Source: Oidiodendron maius Zn
Taxonomy: Eukaryota; Ascomycota; Leotiomycetes; Myxotrichaceae
NCBI GenBank assembly: GCA_000827325.1
Contig: KN832870.1
Coordinates: 6,348,032 to 6,412,031 of the forward strand
Length of the DNA: 64,000 bases
Reading direction: 5' to 3'
In this document: piece after piece, positions 11,795 through 23,289 of the stretch
Layout: every line of letters starts with the position of its first letter
Numbering within the stretch: the stretch's first letter is position 1
Made by a program: the position numbers and the translations under genes
Notes under the pieces: generated by a model
The model's input: the letters and a program-made list of their open reading frames with translations, nothing else
What the model was told of the DNA's origin: nothing
Databases searched by the model: none

Positions 11795-12880
11795 TGACGA
11801 GTGTGGCATTGTCATGCCTCGCAATCACATCCTTTATGGAGAGGTGTGACTTTTCGGTGCATCAACCACTATCCCTTTGTACGGGGGGAGGGTAAGGCAT
11901 ATAGAAAAAGGGGTTGACGCTCTGCATCGCGACAGTGTGTTTGCTGTCAGACATGGCGTTTTGAAGATCCAGCTTCGAGTTAAAAGGAGTTTTTGCTTTT
12001 TGTAGAGTTACATGATAGACGTTCTCTGTTCTCAAAATGCTAAGCAGTTGTTTGTTATCTAAAGCTTGCTCTCTACGCTTCCACCCTAGGTATGGCCATG
12101 TAAACTGCTTGTCCATTCCAGTCTCCTTCCGCGTAATGTATTAGAGATCCCGTACGACCATGTATGGTATATACACGATATCATTTAAAACATTTGGAGA
12201 ACAAAGATGACATACTGAAGCCATTACAAATTACTAAGTAGAGCATAGACTAGAACCTCTCTCTATAGGTAGGTACTCCGTATATCGCGCATCGCTGCAT
12301 ATAGTTAGTATATACTAGTTTACTATGACATAGCTAAAGCCAGGGAGGTCATGATAATAAGTACGAAATCTTGCAGGATATCTTGTCCAATCAGACATCA
12401 TGCGTGGAAATCCGGCGCTATTTCTAACACTCCTCTCCGTGTCCATCTACTAAGAGGGCTTAATTCAGCTTCGCTTGGGATCTATAAGGATAGTGGGATG
12501 GAACCTTTACAGACAGCCATCTAGCATATTAACTTGCCGCTTTTACATGGACGGCCGCAATAGCTAGCGGAATGGGACAGTCCCGCTGTCTCACTGAGGT
12601 ATTTACGGCTAAAATGAGGATTGTCGTTGTCCCGCCTCAAATCACACCTGTAATTCATAACTAATCATGCTATAACATATCTTGAAACGTCTTTCAATTT
12701 CATTTGACACAAAGAGAAAACAGTTGACACCTGAGATTTATTTCGCGTCCGACATCTACCGACCGTCATGCGCTTTACGTTGACGCGGCCATTGACACGG
12801 CCGTCTTCTGGAAACTGAATACGGTACGGCGTAGGGTATATGATTTGAACTCCCTAGGTGACAGCTACGAGATATTGCTT
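11795..12880. other. Intergenic, no gene seen
   Basis: No supportable feature. A GGGGGGAGGGT purine run lies near 11.88 kb. The right end is the 3' flank of the minus-strand gene at 12.9 kb. Confidence 0.5.
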
Positions 12881-12882
12881 CA

Positions 12883-14063
12883 CTAATCCCAAAGAGGATT
12901 AAGTAGGCTATATATATTTGACGTGCGTCTCATCGAAGCAGTTGTCGGCTGCGGCGGAACAGCAGGTGCATCAGATGTTGCCGGACCCCTCATGGTCCTT
13001 ATATCCGCGACAGCTGAGAGTCCTTCCATATCTGTATGACCTAAAGTACTCATCATCCTCCGTGGCCATACGGTAACACCGGTGCTCTCGCAAAGAACAC
13101 TGACATATATATGAAACCAGCCCGGTCTAAAGCTTTCTGGGAAGAAGGATGTGGCCCAAAAGATGTCCCAAAATGTTCTTTTCAGTTGCTGAAATGGCAA
13201 AGGGCCAGGGAAGACAAGGCTCGTTTCGTCTTGCCGGCAAACCTCCACCATTCTAAATAGAAGAACTGCTGTTTGTGAAATGGCCTCTGATTCCGCTGTA
13301 TACCATCTGAAGAAATCCTGTGTGCTACGGCACACTAATTCTGACACATGGTAAGCTCTATATTGGCTAGAGAGCTCCCTTGATCTCACAATGAGTTGAA
13401 CATGGCTTAAGAATATGTTACCGAGATTTAGTCCTCTGTATCGAGGAATATCATTCACACATGGCATTGAGCTCGAGAAGTTACCACACGGATTTTCGGT
13501 CAGATATAAACCGGAATCGGGAGAACTGTGTCTTAATTTAATTCCTAGAGTTCTGGATTGCGTGCTTTCGGCCAGGCTGGTCTCCGAAATGGCTTGCGAA
13601 CTATTGTCTAGAACCCCAGAATCGTAATTTGAGTCTGGATTCCAGATCCAAGGGGGGTTTTTTTTATTCGTGCTTCTTCCCATATCTAGATTCTCCTTCC
13701 AACAGATTGGTTCATCGACTGGCTCCTCGACTGATGCCTCGACTAGCTCCTCGACCGGCTCATCAACTGCCTCTGTTCCGACATCTACAACAATGAAATC
13801 TTCCACCTCGTAGTTATCTATTTTGGTCGATTTGCATCTTTTGGCTGCAATTATGTCGGCAATTTGATTGGCGCCCTTAGAAAAGACATTAGCAAGTATT
13901 CTTTGACATGCCATATGAGTTTGAATACTACCATTTTCTCGAATCTAGCTCTAAGACGCCTTTTCTTGCCAATCTTATGGCTCAGCTTATCTAACGGAGC
14001 TTTCGAGGCTACTTTGTTATGTCTGACTCGTAAGTTCATCCTCGATCTAGATCTTTTGGACAT
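12883..14063 (-). CDS. Unknown protein with basic N-terminus, two exons
   Basis: Proposed exons are 13932-14063 and 12883-13875. The 56-bp intron has donor GTAGTA, branch TTGCTAATG and acceptor TTCTAAG, and it keeps one frame. The 374-residue product starts MSKRSRSRMNLRVRHNK with a strongly basic first 45 residues (KKRRLRARF), a likely nuclear localisation signal. An acidic repeat follows in which EPVEELVEASVEEPVDEP is built from three EPV/EEL-like units. The rest is Ser-rich and then a mixed, partly hydrophobic domain with no motif I recognise. If the intron is wrong, the gene starts at 13914 and has 343 residues. No function is proposed. Confidence 0.6.
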
Positions 14064-14069
14064 TCTGGG

Positions 14070-15430
14070 TAATGGCCTAGTCCTGAGTATATAACAATTT
14101 GTGAATCACTCTGAGGTGTTGCTTCTACTTACTTGCCTATATAAATCACCATTATTCTTCATTCCTAGACTATTATTAGATGGTATAAGGTGGCGCAGCG
14201 GTGCTTCGCCTTGCTAAAGCTTATTGCAGTACTATTCATGTCTTCGAAGCCATGATAACCAAGTGGGCCTTTAAATCGAACTCGGCAAATTTTTAGTTCA
14301 TCAATATAGTTTAAATATGTTATGCCTCGAATCTATAGACGGTTCTTGGTGCTTAGGGCACTTGTTGGCTGTTCTAGTCTGTCATTATAGGGAGTTTGCT
14401 GATGAAACGGATCCTACATGCCCGGATACATAGCGTACGGAAGGATACTAGGGTCCAATTATATTTGGTGTCCCTTTTTTCGGCCACTATGCCGGAATAT
14501 ACGGTTTCCAGAAACTAGCAACGTCCTCCGCTTCCATGGTGTAGTCTGGGAAGCAATTCATCGGGTTGGCAGGATTAAGCAGAAGCCGGAGAGGACAGCT
14601 AAGACATTATTGGTGCGTCATGCTTATCGTCAGGCCGGTAAGCGTTAGGAGTCAGGATAACGTAGAGAACAGAAGACTACTAGTAAGCGGCTATCAAAGC
14701 CATGCAAAGAACATCCTACTTGTGTCGATATCAAAGCCTCTCAAGCCCTATGGCTTGTTACCTCTCAATACTGGGTTAGGATGTTGGACAAAGCACCTCC
14801 GGGCGTTGGCGCAAAGTCTTCACACAGCAAAAAAATTCGAAAGGCTACGGGGTACGAGGCAGATGCTCATTTTAGAGAGAAATAGTCGTATTCTTTCACT
14901 GTAAGGAACCACTAGCTAAGCGTCGGTCCGCTACCAGTTAGGAGAGCTTTAGGGAGAGCCATCCAAGTGAGGCCAAAGGAGGCTGGCACGACGCTTCTAG
15001 CGTAGGCTTACCAGTAGTAAGCGCTAGCATTTGTGGTCAAAATGTCGCACGCTAACATTTCCCACTCAATAGGGAACCAGCTCGTGGATCTTGAAACATT
15101 CATCACTAGCCATTACTGCATTTTATGTGATACGAAGTTATACTAAGTTTTATATCGCAGCTATAATCTTGTGGTCTGATCATGTAGCCCAGGCCTGGTA
15201 ATATTATAGAAAGAATAACATTCTATTCTGAGCTACTATATATGTGCCACGGCTGAGCCTCAACATATTTTATTTACTAGATACATCCTTATGTCCAGTG
15301 CGCCACATTATCACACCCGCCTCTAAGCCTCTGTCGTCCTGCTTCTACTCCTTCAGGATGTTCCTCTAGAGCCCTCAGGAGTATGACTTTATCCTGATAT
15401 TGCCTCTGTGTATCCCAAAAAGAGACCGTA
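14070..15430. other. Intergenic with non-coding or decayed sequence
   Basis: No supportable gene. Frames at 14.42-14.90 kb are open for 76-112 codons and rich in Arg/Lys (for example KQKPERTAKTLLVRHAYR), but they overlap each other and match nothing I know. They may be remnants of a mobile element. Confidence 0.35.
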
Positions 15431-15437
15431 GGAAAGG

Positions 15438-15445
15438 TATAAATA
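15438..15445 (+). promoter_or_regulatory. TATA box (TATAAATA)
   Basis: A TATA element about 130 bp upstream of the secreted-protein ATG at 15573, followed by a C/A-rich leader typical of fungal genes. Confidence 0.6.
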
Positions 15446-15572
15446 TGGGGGCAATTGTCAACACCTAGTCCACATCTCTATGCCGCCATAACAGCATTAC
15501 AACAGCCCAATCATTTCCACACAGCACCCCCAACATTCTACAGCGAGTCATAAACCTATCAGATCAAGAGAC

Positions 15573-16046
15573 ATGGTTTCCTTCACCGCCATGTCCGCAG
15601 TAACCATTATTGCCATTGGGGCAATAATTGAACCCATCGTCGCCGGCCCCGCCCTCGGCATCGCAAGGGCTGTCGGGACTGGCCTCCAAGTAGCTAGTGC
15701 AGTTGGTTCCAGCAATAAAGGCAGTAACCATAAGCGTGAGATTACAGAGGATCAGATTGATTTTCTTTTTAGACCCTGCTTCAGAAGCTCTAAGATGAAC
15801 GAACCAACTATAAACTACGATACGGACACGAAGTCTGGAGACATAACAAGCCTCTCTGCTGAGTGCATGGAAGCATTTGAAGTATACAAGGAGGAGATCA
15901 ATCCTGAGGAGTTGGGCCATGCAAGGGTTCGGAAAACCGGTCCTGCCTCAGTTCATGTCGACGAAATCCCACCCCAGTTCCTCAACGAATTGGAGGCAAA
16001 GTTTAGTAAGCCATCTGCCCTTCCTGCTACCAAGCCAGCCAGCTAG
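15573..16046 (+). CDS. Small secreted protein with possible Kex2 site
   Basis: A single exon of 157 residues. Residues 1 to about 24 (MVSFTAMSAVTIIAIGAI...) form a signal peptide. A hydrophobic pro-like stretch follows up to SNHKR (residues 52-55), where Lys-Arg would allow Kex2 cleavage. The predicted mature domain begins EITEDQIDFLF and contains two cysteines (in RPCFR and AECME), an acidic helical middle and a Pro/Ala/Lys-rich end. I do not recognise a family. The TATA box, C/A-rich leader and signal peptide argue for a real gene. It is a candidate effector or cell-surface protein. Confidence 0.72.
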   Translation: MVSFTAMSAVTIIAIGAIIEPIVAGPALGIARAVGTGLQVASAVGSSNKGSNHKREITEDQIDFLFRPCFRSSKMNEPTINYDTDTKSGDITSLSAECMEAFEVYKEEINPEELGHARVRKTGPASVHVDEIPPQFLNELEAKFSKPSALPATKPAS

Positions 16047-16049
16047 AAA

Positions 16050-17550
16050 TACTTCAAGCCATCTCATTTCGATATGATCAGGGTAGTATTTGGTGGCTGC
16101 TCTAGGGTACGGCTGCATGAGGTCTCAGAAGCTTTTCGTCTTTGTTGTACAGTGCGTGGATACGGAACCGGTTCTTTGATATTTAGAACTTCGAGAAAAA
16201 AAGAATTGTTTGATATAGAGGCAAAATATGACTTGAGTTTTATATACCTCCTTGCCGAGTCCCATATACCAAAGCATTAAATGCTTGAGTGAAAGGCGTA
16301 AATTAATCTAGGATACTTGATCTAGCTTTTGGACTTTATGATTCTCTAACCGTTGGAGCTATGAGCCTTCTTCATCATACTACGATATAGACTCAGGCGG
16401 TACGTGTGGCATCTGAGGTACTATATGTGCCTAAAGGGTGCGCAAGAAAAATCACTGATGGTAGAAAAGTCTACAAGATACATGAGTGGTAATATTCTAG
16501 AAGTAACTAATCAGGTACAGGCAGCCTAAGAAAAAGAAAGGCCCTATTATATTCCGGATGATTAAACGCCAGTAGCGCGGAACGGAAGGCGGTTAGTACC
16601 CTCAAAACTATTGAGGGCGCGACTTCGGTTCATATAGACTTGTAACATTAGGAAGAGTACCCACAACCACATAAGTTGTAGATGGTAGAACTAACAACTC
16701 TCCTGCTACCACTCTGTGGGATCTCGCTATGCTGTTCTATGTACAGAGTCGCTTCAGCTATTGTTGGAATCGTGGTGACAGGAACAACTGACCTATTCAG
16801 GGCTAGTTGGACGGAGGAACGGACCGAAGATTAATCCTAATTAGGAAGCGAATCACACAAATAGTAGTTGTGTATTCTAGTCTAATAATCAATCAATTCA
16901 ACACGATGAAATGAAGCTGCCAACTCGATATTGCTGAATCAAGGTAATCCCCTTGGTATTTGACAGCTATCAGACTCGTAAATAAATGAATAGCATGGCC
17001 CCTGATCCACATAACTTGTAGATTCATAGAGGACAGGGAATGTGTCTGTTATAAGCTCTCTATAAAGTGGGGCAGAGATAATATTCCTAATCAGGCAGTT
17101 TCACTTTTAAAATAGATGCTCGCAGCTATATAAACTGCCATATTTTTTGAATTAAGTATATTTCCCTTCTCCACTTTTATATGTAGAGGAGGCAACGCTG
17201 TAAAAATACAAATTAGTGAGCATATGATACGACATTACCTTGGGTCAAGAACACCGGGACAGGTCGGTAATACTCAATTGGCACATGGGCAGGAGTAGAA
17301 GCGTGCATTGATACGGAACTATAGTTAAACACGGTGACAGCATATTTGCTTTCAGTATCTCTTTGTCATTTTTGCTACACCGGAAAATTTCCGTCTTTGA
17401 ATGCTCATACTACATATGTGCAGTTCCGTAGTGTTAGGCCCTCTTCAGACATATTCCTAATCCTCCCTAGACCGTGCCTCTGAATATGCTACCTGTACAC
17501 TGATAGTTTAAATGGGACTGTGCCTTTGGCTTGGACTTTATCTAAAGTTC
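16050..17550. other. Intergenic, no gene seen
   Basis: AT-rich, stop-dense sequence. A 68-codon frame just downstream of the secreted-protein gene (16074-16280) has no support. Confidence 0.45.
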
Positions 17551-17555
17551 TGGAC

Positions 17556-18200
17556 TCAATATTGATCCTCCACAGTATCAAAGCGCTGGGAGCAAGAGTT
17601 TTCCATATGCCTATGAAGAGTTAAGAAGGCCTTTCATATAATTGGGTGCTCTGATTACCTTCGTAACGTATCTTTTCGTGCGTATGAACGATTACAGAAG
17701 ATGCAGCAGTGTTTCCGTTCCCTCATGTGCACGCTACTGTGGTGTCTTTGTAGATCAACTTTCCTAGCAAATATCTTTGTACAGTCATGAAAAGAGCATG
17801 CGAATGGTCGATATCGACTCGCATCGTGTTTGGCTAAGTGCGCTTTGAATATATAACTGCGGTCAAAGGTCCGGCCACATCCTTTGATATGACATTGGAA
17901 GTTTGTGTCTCCATTAATAATCAACCGTAGTTTCGGCCTCTGACGCTGTCCTGGGCGGAGAGCAGCACTTTTACTGCGATGTTGCTCATACACTCTTGCT
18001 AGAGCCAAGTTCTGACTCTCAACCCGTCGATTGAAACGCGGATAAAAATGAGAGAATGTGGAGAAGAATCTCTGAGAGGCTTGATATTGAATTCTTAACT
18101 TGTCAAGAGTAGCTTGATCTTGATAAAGCACTGCATCAGGGGCAGCCGAGTAGAAGTTGAAAGCGGGAAAATCTTGGGCCATTCCGGTTGATAGTATCAT
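17556..18200 (-). CDS. C2H2 zinc-finger protein, two exons
   Basis: Exon 1 is 17659-18200 and exon 2 is 17556-17610. A 48-bp intron (donor GTAATC, branch TTCTTAAC, acceptor TTCATAG) splits the third finger. The spliced product has 198 residues. Finger 1 is FQCHIKGCGRTFDRSYIF...HLAKH, finger 2 is FACSFHDCTKIFARKVDL...HHSSVH, and finger 3 is CCIFCNRSYARKDTLRR. The second exon supplies H and a distal C to finger 3 (HMENSC), making it C2HC. The unspliced frame stops inside finger 3, which supports the intron. The N-terminal 100 residues are mixed with no domain seen. It is probably a nuclear DNA-binding regulator; the target is unknown. More 5' sequence might exist. Confidence 0.75.
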
Positions 18201-18204
18201 AGCC

Positions 18205-19780
18205 CTTCGCGAGTTGAGAATGGACCTTTATCTTGTTGGACTGGGAGTACCGGTCAAATACGCTATATTGTGTGAGGACTTCAGCTGAAAAAGTTTCATA
18301 AGACTGTAGGAAATGGAGAAATTAGGGGTAGGCGGCTGAACTATTATATCTACTGCTGTCTAACACAAAGGATTTAGGAAGCACGGAGCATGTATTATTT
18401 AGGAGCAAGCTGTGAGGCGATGCTAGGACTGGTGAACCGACTGGTGACCGCAGTTTCTGGATGACTATTTCGCGCAGTAGGCAGTGCAAGATCCCTTGGC
18501 CTGACACTGGAAGGGGTGATAGTGGCTGTTGGAAACGGCCTGGGTAGAATTGGACCACTTCTTTGCTATGTTCGTCACCCAATAGCCCTGAATGCCCCGT
18601 AGATAGTTAATGTCTCGTATTTACATCCTAGACAAAGGAGAAAATAGTCCTAGCCGTATGCAAAGTAATTAAAACCGCATACTGCGGCTTACTGCGGTCA
18701 TCACATTCCTACGCCATCCCACTGTTTCACAGACAATGAGGTATTGTTAGACTGTGGCTTAGGCTAAGACTGATGTGGAGGAGCCAGTGCGATTCCTGAC
18801 AAGCCAAGACAGAATGATGCAGGTTTAGCGCAATTTTATACAAAGTATATGGGTAATATCTCTTTGACACTCTTAGCTTGATACCAAATTTAATAAATTA
18901 TGAAGCATTTCCTACTATGGCTTGACATGGTCTAGGTCTGCTATATTACTCTATAAGTATCGTATCCTGAATTAGAAAGTTTTGAGATTCATGAGACTTG
19001 GCCAATAATTGGAGCGCGGATGTTTGAATTTGCAATTGGCTGGCGCGGCTTGTGGAAGGAACTTTGTAAAAAAAGAACAAATAAAAATAGAAATAGAAAT
19101 AGGACAGGGATGGGGGCCGGAGCACGTATGCCTCGGCTTATATCGTTCACCAGCGGGTCTACCAGAGCTAGCTAACTAGTCTTGCCCCTTGCCCGCTGTT
19201 CATCACAATAAAAGACAGCATCTCATAGTAACTCGGTTGAAATTTGATTAGCCTTGTAAGATTGCTTACTGACAGACGTAATTAGTGGCAGTCTTGGGGA
19301 GCTATGGTGGCGCAGGTTTTGGAAATGGCTGCACAACGATATATTTGATATCGTAAGACTACCCACGCCTCGCCCCTGCATCCTGCAGAATAGAAGTACG
19401 TTGTTTAAGTAATCTTTTGTTAAACTAAACAGAGGCCAAATTTTAGGCAGAAGTTTATGAGGTTACCCAGTTAACTCAGGTAGCGGCATCTCTATTTGTT
19501 CTTGGTATCACCATGAAGATTGTCACGGGCCGCTGGAGACCTAATGGAATAGGGCTCGAATTATATTCAGGCTTCCAATACGTATATTCCCGATATACAG
19601 GTTTCTATCAAAATACTTACTACCCTTTTCGGTACGGGCTTCAGCTGTAGCCTTTTGGATATATCACTTACAAAACAAATTCTCATTGACTGGCATGCAA
19701 GCATGCAGATGTTGTGGTACACATACACAAATTTTATTATGACACTCGAAGGCTTCCGTTAGATTGAGAGTCAATATAGA
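18205..19780. other. Intergenic, no gene seen
   Basis: Likely the promoter side of the zinc-finger gene and the 3' flank of the WOPR gene. No RNA gene or repeat was recognised. There is an A-rich run (AAATAGAAATAGAAATAGG) near 19.08 kb. Confidence 0.45.
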
Positions 19781-19787
19781 TAACATA

Positions 19788-20912
19788 TCAGAACATGAAT
19801 TTTTGATCTAGAGCCGTAATCGCCCTTTCATCCTCCGCCCAGCTGTTTCGCTTCTTGAGAGTAAAAATATTCAGTGTCCGCTCGCCAGTCTCCACCAGAC
19901 TCTTGCTTCTAGTACGACTGCTCTTGCTTTCACTGCCACTCACTGCGGAGATGAAATGAGTCGTGCGTGTTAGGTTGGGCATGCTAGTACCGCACTGAGC
20001 TTCCGATCCATTAACAGATAATTCCAGGGTACCATCTCGGGATGCATTCCGGCCATTTGGCTGGCTGAGACAGGAGGGAGATGATGAGAATGGTGAGTCT
20101 TGGAGGGGCGGTGTTAAGCGCTCGTACACTGTGCGGCAGTGTGGTTCATTAAACCCCGGAGGACGGCAGTCGCAACAATAGTGGTCCTTGTGCGAAGAGG
20201 TATATTCGGGCAAGGTGTTTGGCGGGCACGGTGATTCGCTTGGTGTGGGGGGTGTGACAATCAGGGTTGAAGACTGAGAACACACTTGGGAATGACCAGA
20301 AAGTGGAGTAACACAACGAGGTTTCTTGGAGTCTTGTCCTGCATCTGGCGCCAGGGACGTATGACTAGTAGAGTCTAAATATATTTCGTTGAGTGGAACA
20401 ATATGACGGAGTCGAGGGTCTGTCGTAGGCCTTTGAAGTTCTGACGAGGTAAGGTGTACTCGATTGTAATAGGAGATGAGGTGGAGGTGATTGCCGGTTA
20501 AGGTTTTGATACTGAATGATTGCTTTATCAACCCGTCTGACTTTTCTCTATACCCATCATCTTCCATACCACCCATCCCTTGACCCTCATTACTGATATG
20601 TTCACTTTGCGAGGCCTTTCTGCCTTGTCTTCCACAGGACGAGGTCAATTTACCTTTTCCGTAATTGCCGACCATTTCTCTATAGGAAAGAAAGACTCCC
20701 GAGACTCTGCTCGAACTCCAAGACTTCCCATCGGTCCATCGCCGCATGCCGGCCTCCCGTTCATCCCACACAAAGACTGAGCCCGATTCTATAGACTGCC
20801 TCTCGTTGGGTGATAATCGTCGCTGGACTCTCGGCAACAAGCCAAGACGGCAAGCTTCAAACAAGATGATAGCATCTGCGGGTGTGGAGACTCGGCCGTG
20901 GTAGGTAACCAT
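19788..20912 (-). CDS. Gti1/Pac2 (WOPR) family transcription regulator
   Basis: A 374-residue protein starting MVTYHGRVSTPADAI. The N-terminal half of the WOPR DNA-binding domain is near-canonical (LFEACRLGLLPRVQRRL, GSVFVWDEREAGMRRWTDG, SWSSSRVSG). The second half follows after a variable linker (GLIKQSFSIKT, then HLHLISYYNR), and after that QRPTTDPRLRHIVP, typical of the Pac2 branch. The C-terminal half is Ser/Pro/Thr-rich with a CCDCRPPG segment. Related regulators (Wor1, Ryp1, Sge1, Pac2) control morphology, conidiation and effector expression. The ATG at 20912 is the first in frame after a stop-poor upstream stretch containing TTAACTAAC, so a short upstream exon is possible. It sits among four small secreted proteins, a suggestive but unproven link. 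Confidence 0.92.
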   Translation of the reverse strand: MVTYHGRVSTPADAIILFEACRLGLLPRVQRRLSPNERQSIESGSVFVWDEREAGMRRWTDGKSWSSSRVSGVFLSYREMVGNYGKGKLTSSCGRQGRKASQSEHISNEGQGMGGMEDDGYREKSDGLIKQSFSIKTLTGNHLHLISYYNRVHLTSSELQRPTTDPRLRHIVPLNEIYLDSTSHTSLAPDAGQDSKKPRCVTPLSGHSQVCSQSSTLIVTPPTPSESPCPPNTLPEYTSSHKDHYCCDCRPPGFNEPHCRTVYERLTPPLQDSPFSSSPSCLSQPNGRNASRDGTLELSVNGSEAQCGTSMPNLTRTTHFISAVSGSESKSSRTRSKSLVETGERTLNIFTLKKRNSWAEDERAITALDQKFMF

Positions 20913-20914
20913 CT

Positions 20915-21485
20915 TGCCTTTGAGCAATGTATCGGGCGGTTGAGTATGATATGGGTTAGTTAAAAAATCGGTCGACTAGGGCCAGTCATTTAGAGAAAAG
21001 TATCTCCCTCTAAGGTTCCAAAGGATAGCATTTAAGGTTACAGAGGATAACATTGTAGCATTGAAATTCGTGACTTTAATAATAGTACATTGAAGGTAAC
21101 AAGGCTTAGATTTCTGTTTCAAGCTCTGTCATCACTAAAGATAGCTCGAGACAGATCTTAATGACAAAATTGTCAACAGGCATATATTTTTAGTAGTTCT
21201 TCTTTTAGAAGAAGGCTTACTGTGGGTAATGCAAGCACTCCATCCTATTGACCTGGAAGCCAAGCACCCATGTGCGTTGTTTGGGACTATAGCTGAGCCA
21301 CTAATTCACTTTCAGCATCCTTCTGCAACTAATCCTGCTTGAGCAAATATTATAAAAACTGGTTGCCACATTGAAGCAAGGCCTGAAGGATCTGGGCACC
21401 TTCCTCCGTTGTACAGCCGCAAGCAAACAACTGGGAATAGGGGACGCAGCTATGGTACTTTGGCAGTATACCCTAACATTTTATC
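20915..21485. other. Intergenic, upstream of WOPR gene
   Basis: Contains several GGTTCCAAAGGATAGCATT / GGTTACAGAGGATAACATT near-repeats (21.01-21.06 kb), probably part of the WOPR promoter. No gene seen. Confidence 0.5.
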
Positions 21486-21489
21486 TCAT

Positions 21490-21768
21490 TTGCCTCACTT
21501 CGCCTCACTTCCCTCACCTTGCCCCACCTTACCTCCTTTACATTCCTCTCTTCACCTCACCTCACCTCACTTCACCTCACTTTGCCTCACTTTGCCTCAC
21601 TTCACCTCACCTCACTTCACCTCACTTTGCCTCACTTCACCTCACCTCACCTCACCCCACCTCACTTCGCCTCACTCACTTCACCTCACTCTGCCTCACT
21701 TCACCTCACTCTGCCTCACTTCACCTCACCTCACCTCACTCTGCCTCACTTCACCTACACTACACATG
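21490..21768 (+). repeat. CCTCACTTCACCTCAC satellite
   Basis: About 280 bp of CTCAC/TTCAC/TTTGC units in a tandem array. It is the reverse-complement family of the array at 7.13-7.30 kb. All three forward frames are open across it because the unit lacks stops; these frames are artefacts, not genes. Confidence 0.92.
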
Positions 21769-21789
21769 GAGACAAAATGAGGCATGACT

Positions 21790-22985
21790 GGTTTTAGCAA
21801 GACCATTTTTGTTCATAAATGGGAATCTGCAGTCTGTTTAACTTGCCTGAAGATGATATCTTTGACAGGAAATCATTGACGTAAGTAGCTATGTTAGACT
21901 AGTCTCATTGCACGGTGGCATTATTGTATCCACATATTGGTTGGGCGCTTCACACAAACTAGTTGGGAACCAAGGCACTACTCTAGAAGGGTCACTTTGT
22001 ATCGTTGTCACAATAAGATTCGTGGCGCAGCACGTGTGCATGGACCAAATTCATGGCATGTACCCCACAGATCTGGCGAGTGCGCAGCATCACATCCTTG
22101 AAGTTTGCGGCACGACTTTACAGGCCTGCAGGATTAGGCTCCAATCTTATTCCAATGTCGTGACTCAGCAGCTGCCAATACGGCCCGACGATTTCCATCC
22201 ATCCCATCGATCACTCAATCAACGCTATGAAAAAGAAATCACTCAGTCGTCAAAAGACATGCCGGTCGCGTCGGACGCGCTCTAAAATAGCCAAGATAAT
22301 TCGACTTGAAAACTCCGGGCGGCATACAAATTCAGCCTTAGCAGACCTGTTCCCGCCCGTCGACCCCGAACGCGTGGGAAACTACTGGCAGTTTGTTGAA
22401 TGCAGCGGTATCGGACGTGCCACGACAAAATCGCGGTGAAACAGGCTAAGAAGGCAGCAGAATGATAGTGGAAGATGAGAGGGGCATCAAGTGCTGACTC
22501 TTCTATGTCCGTGAGTTCACCCTTGAGTATCACGCCGCGGGAAGCCGTTGCGGACGCCACACACAAGCGTGTGGATACGATTTTCCGGCGCTTGTTAACA
22601 GCTGCTATTTCGGGCGCCATTTAGATCTTCGGTAAGCTGACTGCATAAAAAGTCCGCAATCAATTAATTCACGACTGGTAGGACGCATGAAGCGACGTAA
22701 TTGAGATTGAGCTATCACGGTATATGTAGAAGTCAAAACAATCCTTTTTCTGTCATATCCAAATTTAAAAACCCCCAAACTCCGAGATAATATAGCACGG
22801 CATCGCCATAGACTTGCTAAACCGCTTCAAAGCCTGTGACAGGCAGGACCTGCAGGCCCCCTCGCTCAACTCATAAGCATGCGCCTTTAAGCAGCAGAAA
22901 TCCCTAATTGGAACACGTTATACGTGAAACAATTGAAGCCTTCGAATGCCATAGAAATATGTGCTTTTCGCATCATATTGCTGCT
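21790..22985. other. Intergenic, no gene seen
   Basis: Open frames of 70-125 codons occur on both strands (21908-22285, 22282-22620) with no recognisable domain, signal peptide or intron support. I leave them uncalled. Confidence 0.4.
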
Positions 22986-22993
22986 TGAGATTC

Positions 22994-23287
22994 CTAGTAT
23001 GTTGGTGCGGCGACGGGGTTGGGCTTAGACTCACTGTCAGACTGAGAGGAGGGAACCAAACCTTCAACAGCTTGTGCACCCCAGATAACACTTGAAACCT
23101 GGCCCGATTTTTCAGCGACTTTCGCCAGGTGATTAGTCTTCCCAGCGGTCTCGGCGGTCTCACCAGCGGTCTTCTCAGCGGCCTTCCCCAGACTAAATAA
23201 CGAGGATAACCCGAGGGGCCTGGCGTAGATTTGAGTGGCTAAAAGCATCGCGGTCACAATGGCGATCTGTTGACCGCAGAGATGCAT
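22994..23287 (-). CDS. Small secreted protein
   Basis: A 97-residue single-exon protein. Residues 1 to about 22 (MHLCGQQIAIVTAMLLATQ, ending IYA) form a signal peptide with a good cleavage site before RPLG. The mature part has no cysteine and is Ala/Lys/Glu/Thr-rich, with a quasi-repeat AAEKTAGETAETAGKT and later AKVAEKSGQ suggesting an amphipathic helix. It ends in a Ser/Pro-rich tail. No family recognised. A possible TATA element lies near 23.46 kb on the minus strand. Candidate effector-like or surface protein. Confidence 0.62.
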   Translation of the reverse strand: MHLCGQQIAIVTAMLLATQIYARPLGLSSLFSLGKAAEKTAGETAETAGKTNHLAKVAEKSGQVSSVIWGAQAVEGLVPSSQSDSESKPNPVAAPTY

Positions 23288-23289
23288 GA

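Noticed and set aside
14418-14904. A possible basic protein gene
   Set aside because: Two overlapping frames, no intron or start support and no recognisable family; more likely decayed repeat.
21371-21797. Long overlapping open frames (92-138 codons) of Ser/Pro/His/Leu repeats
   Set aside because: They arise because the CCTCACTTCACC satellite lacks stops in all three frames; there is no signal peptide, intron or domain.
22282-22620. 112-codon minus-strand frame
   Set aside because: No domain, signal peptide or promoter; overlapping frames on the other strand are equally open.
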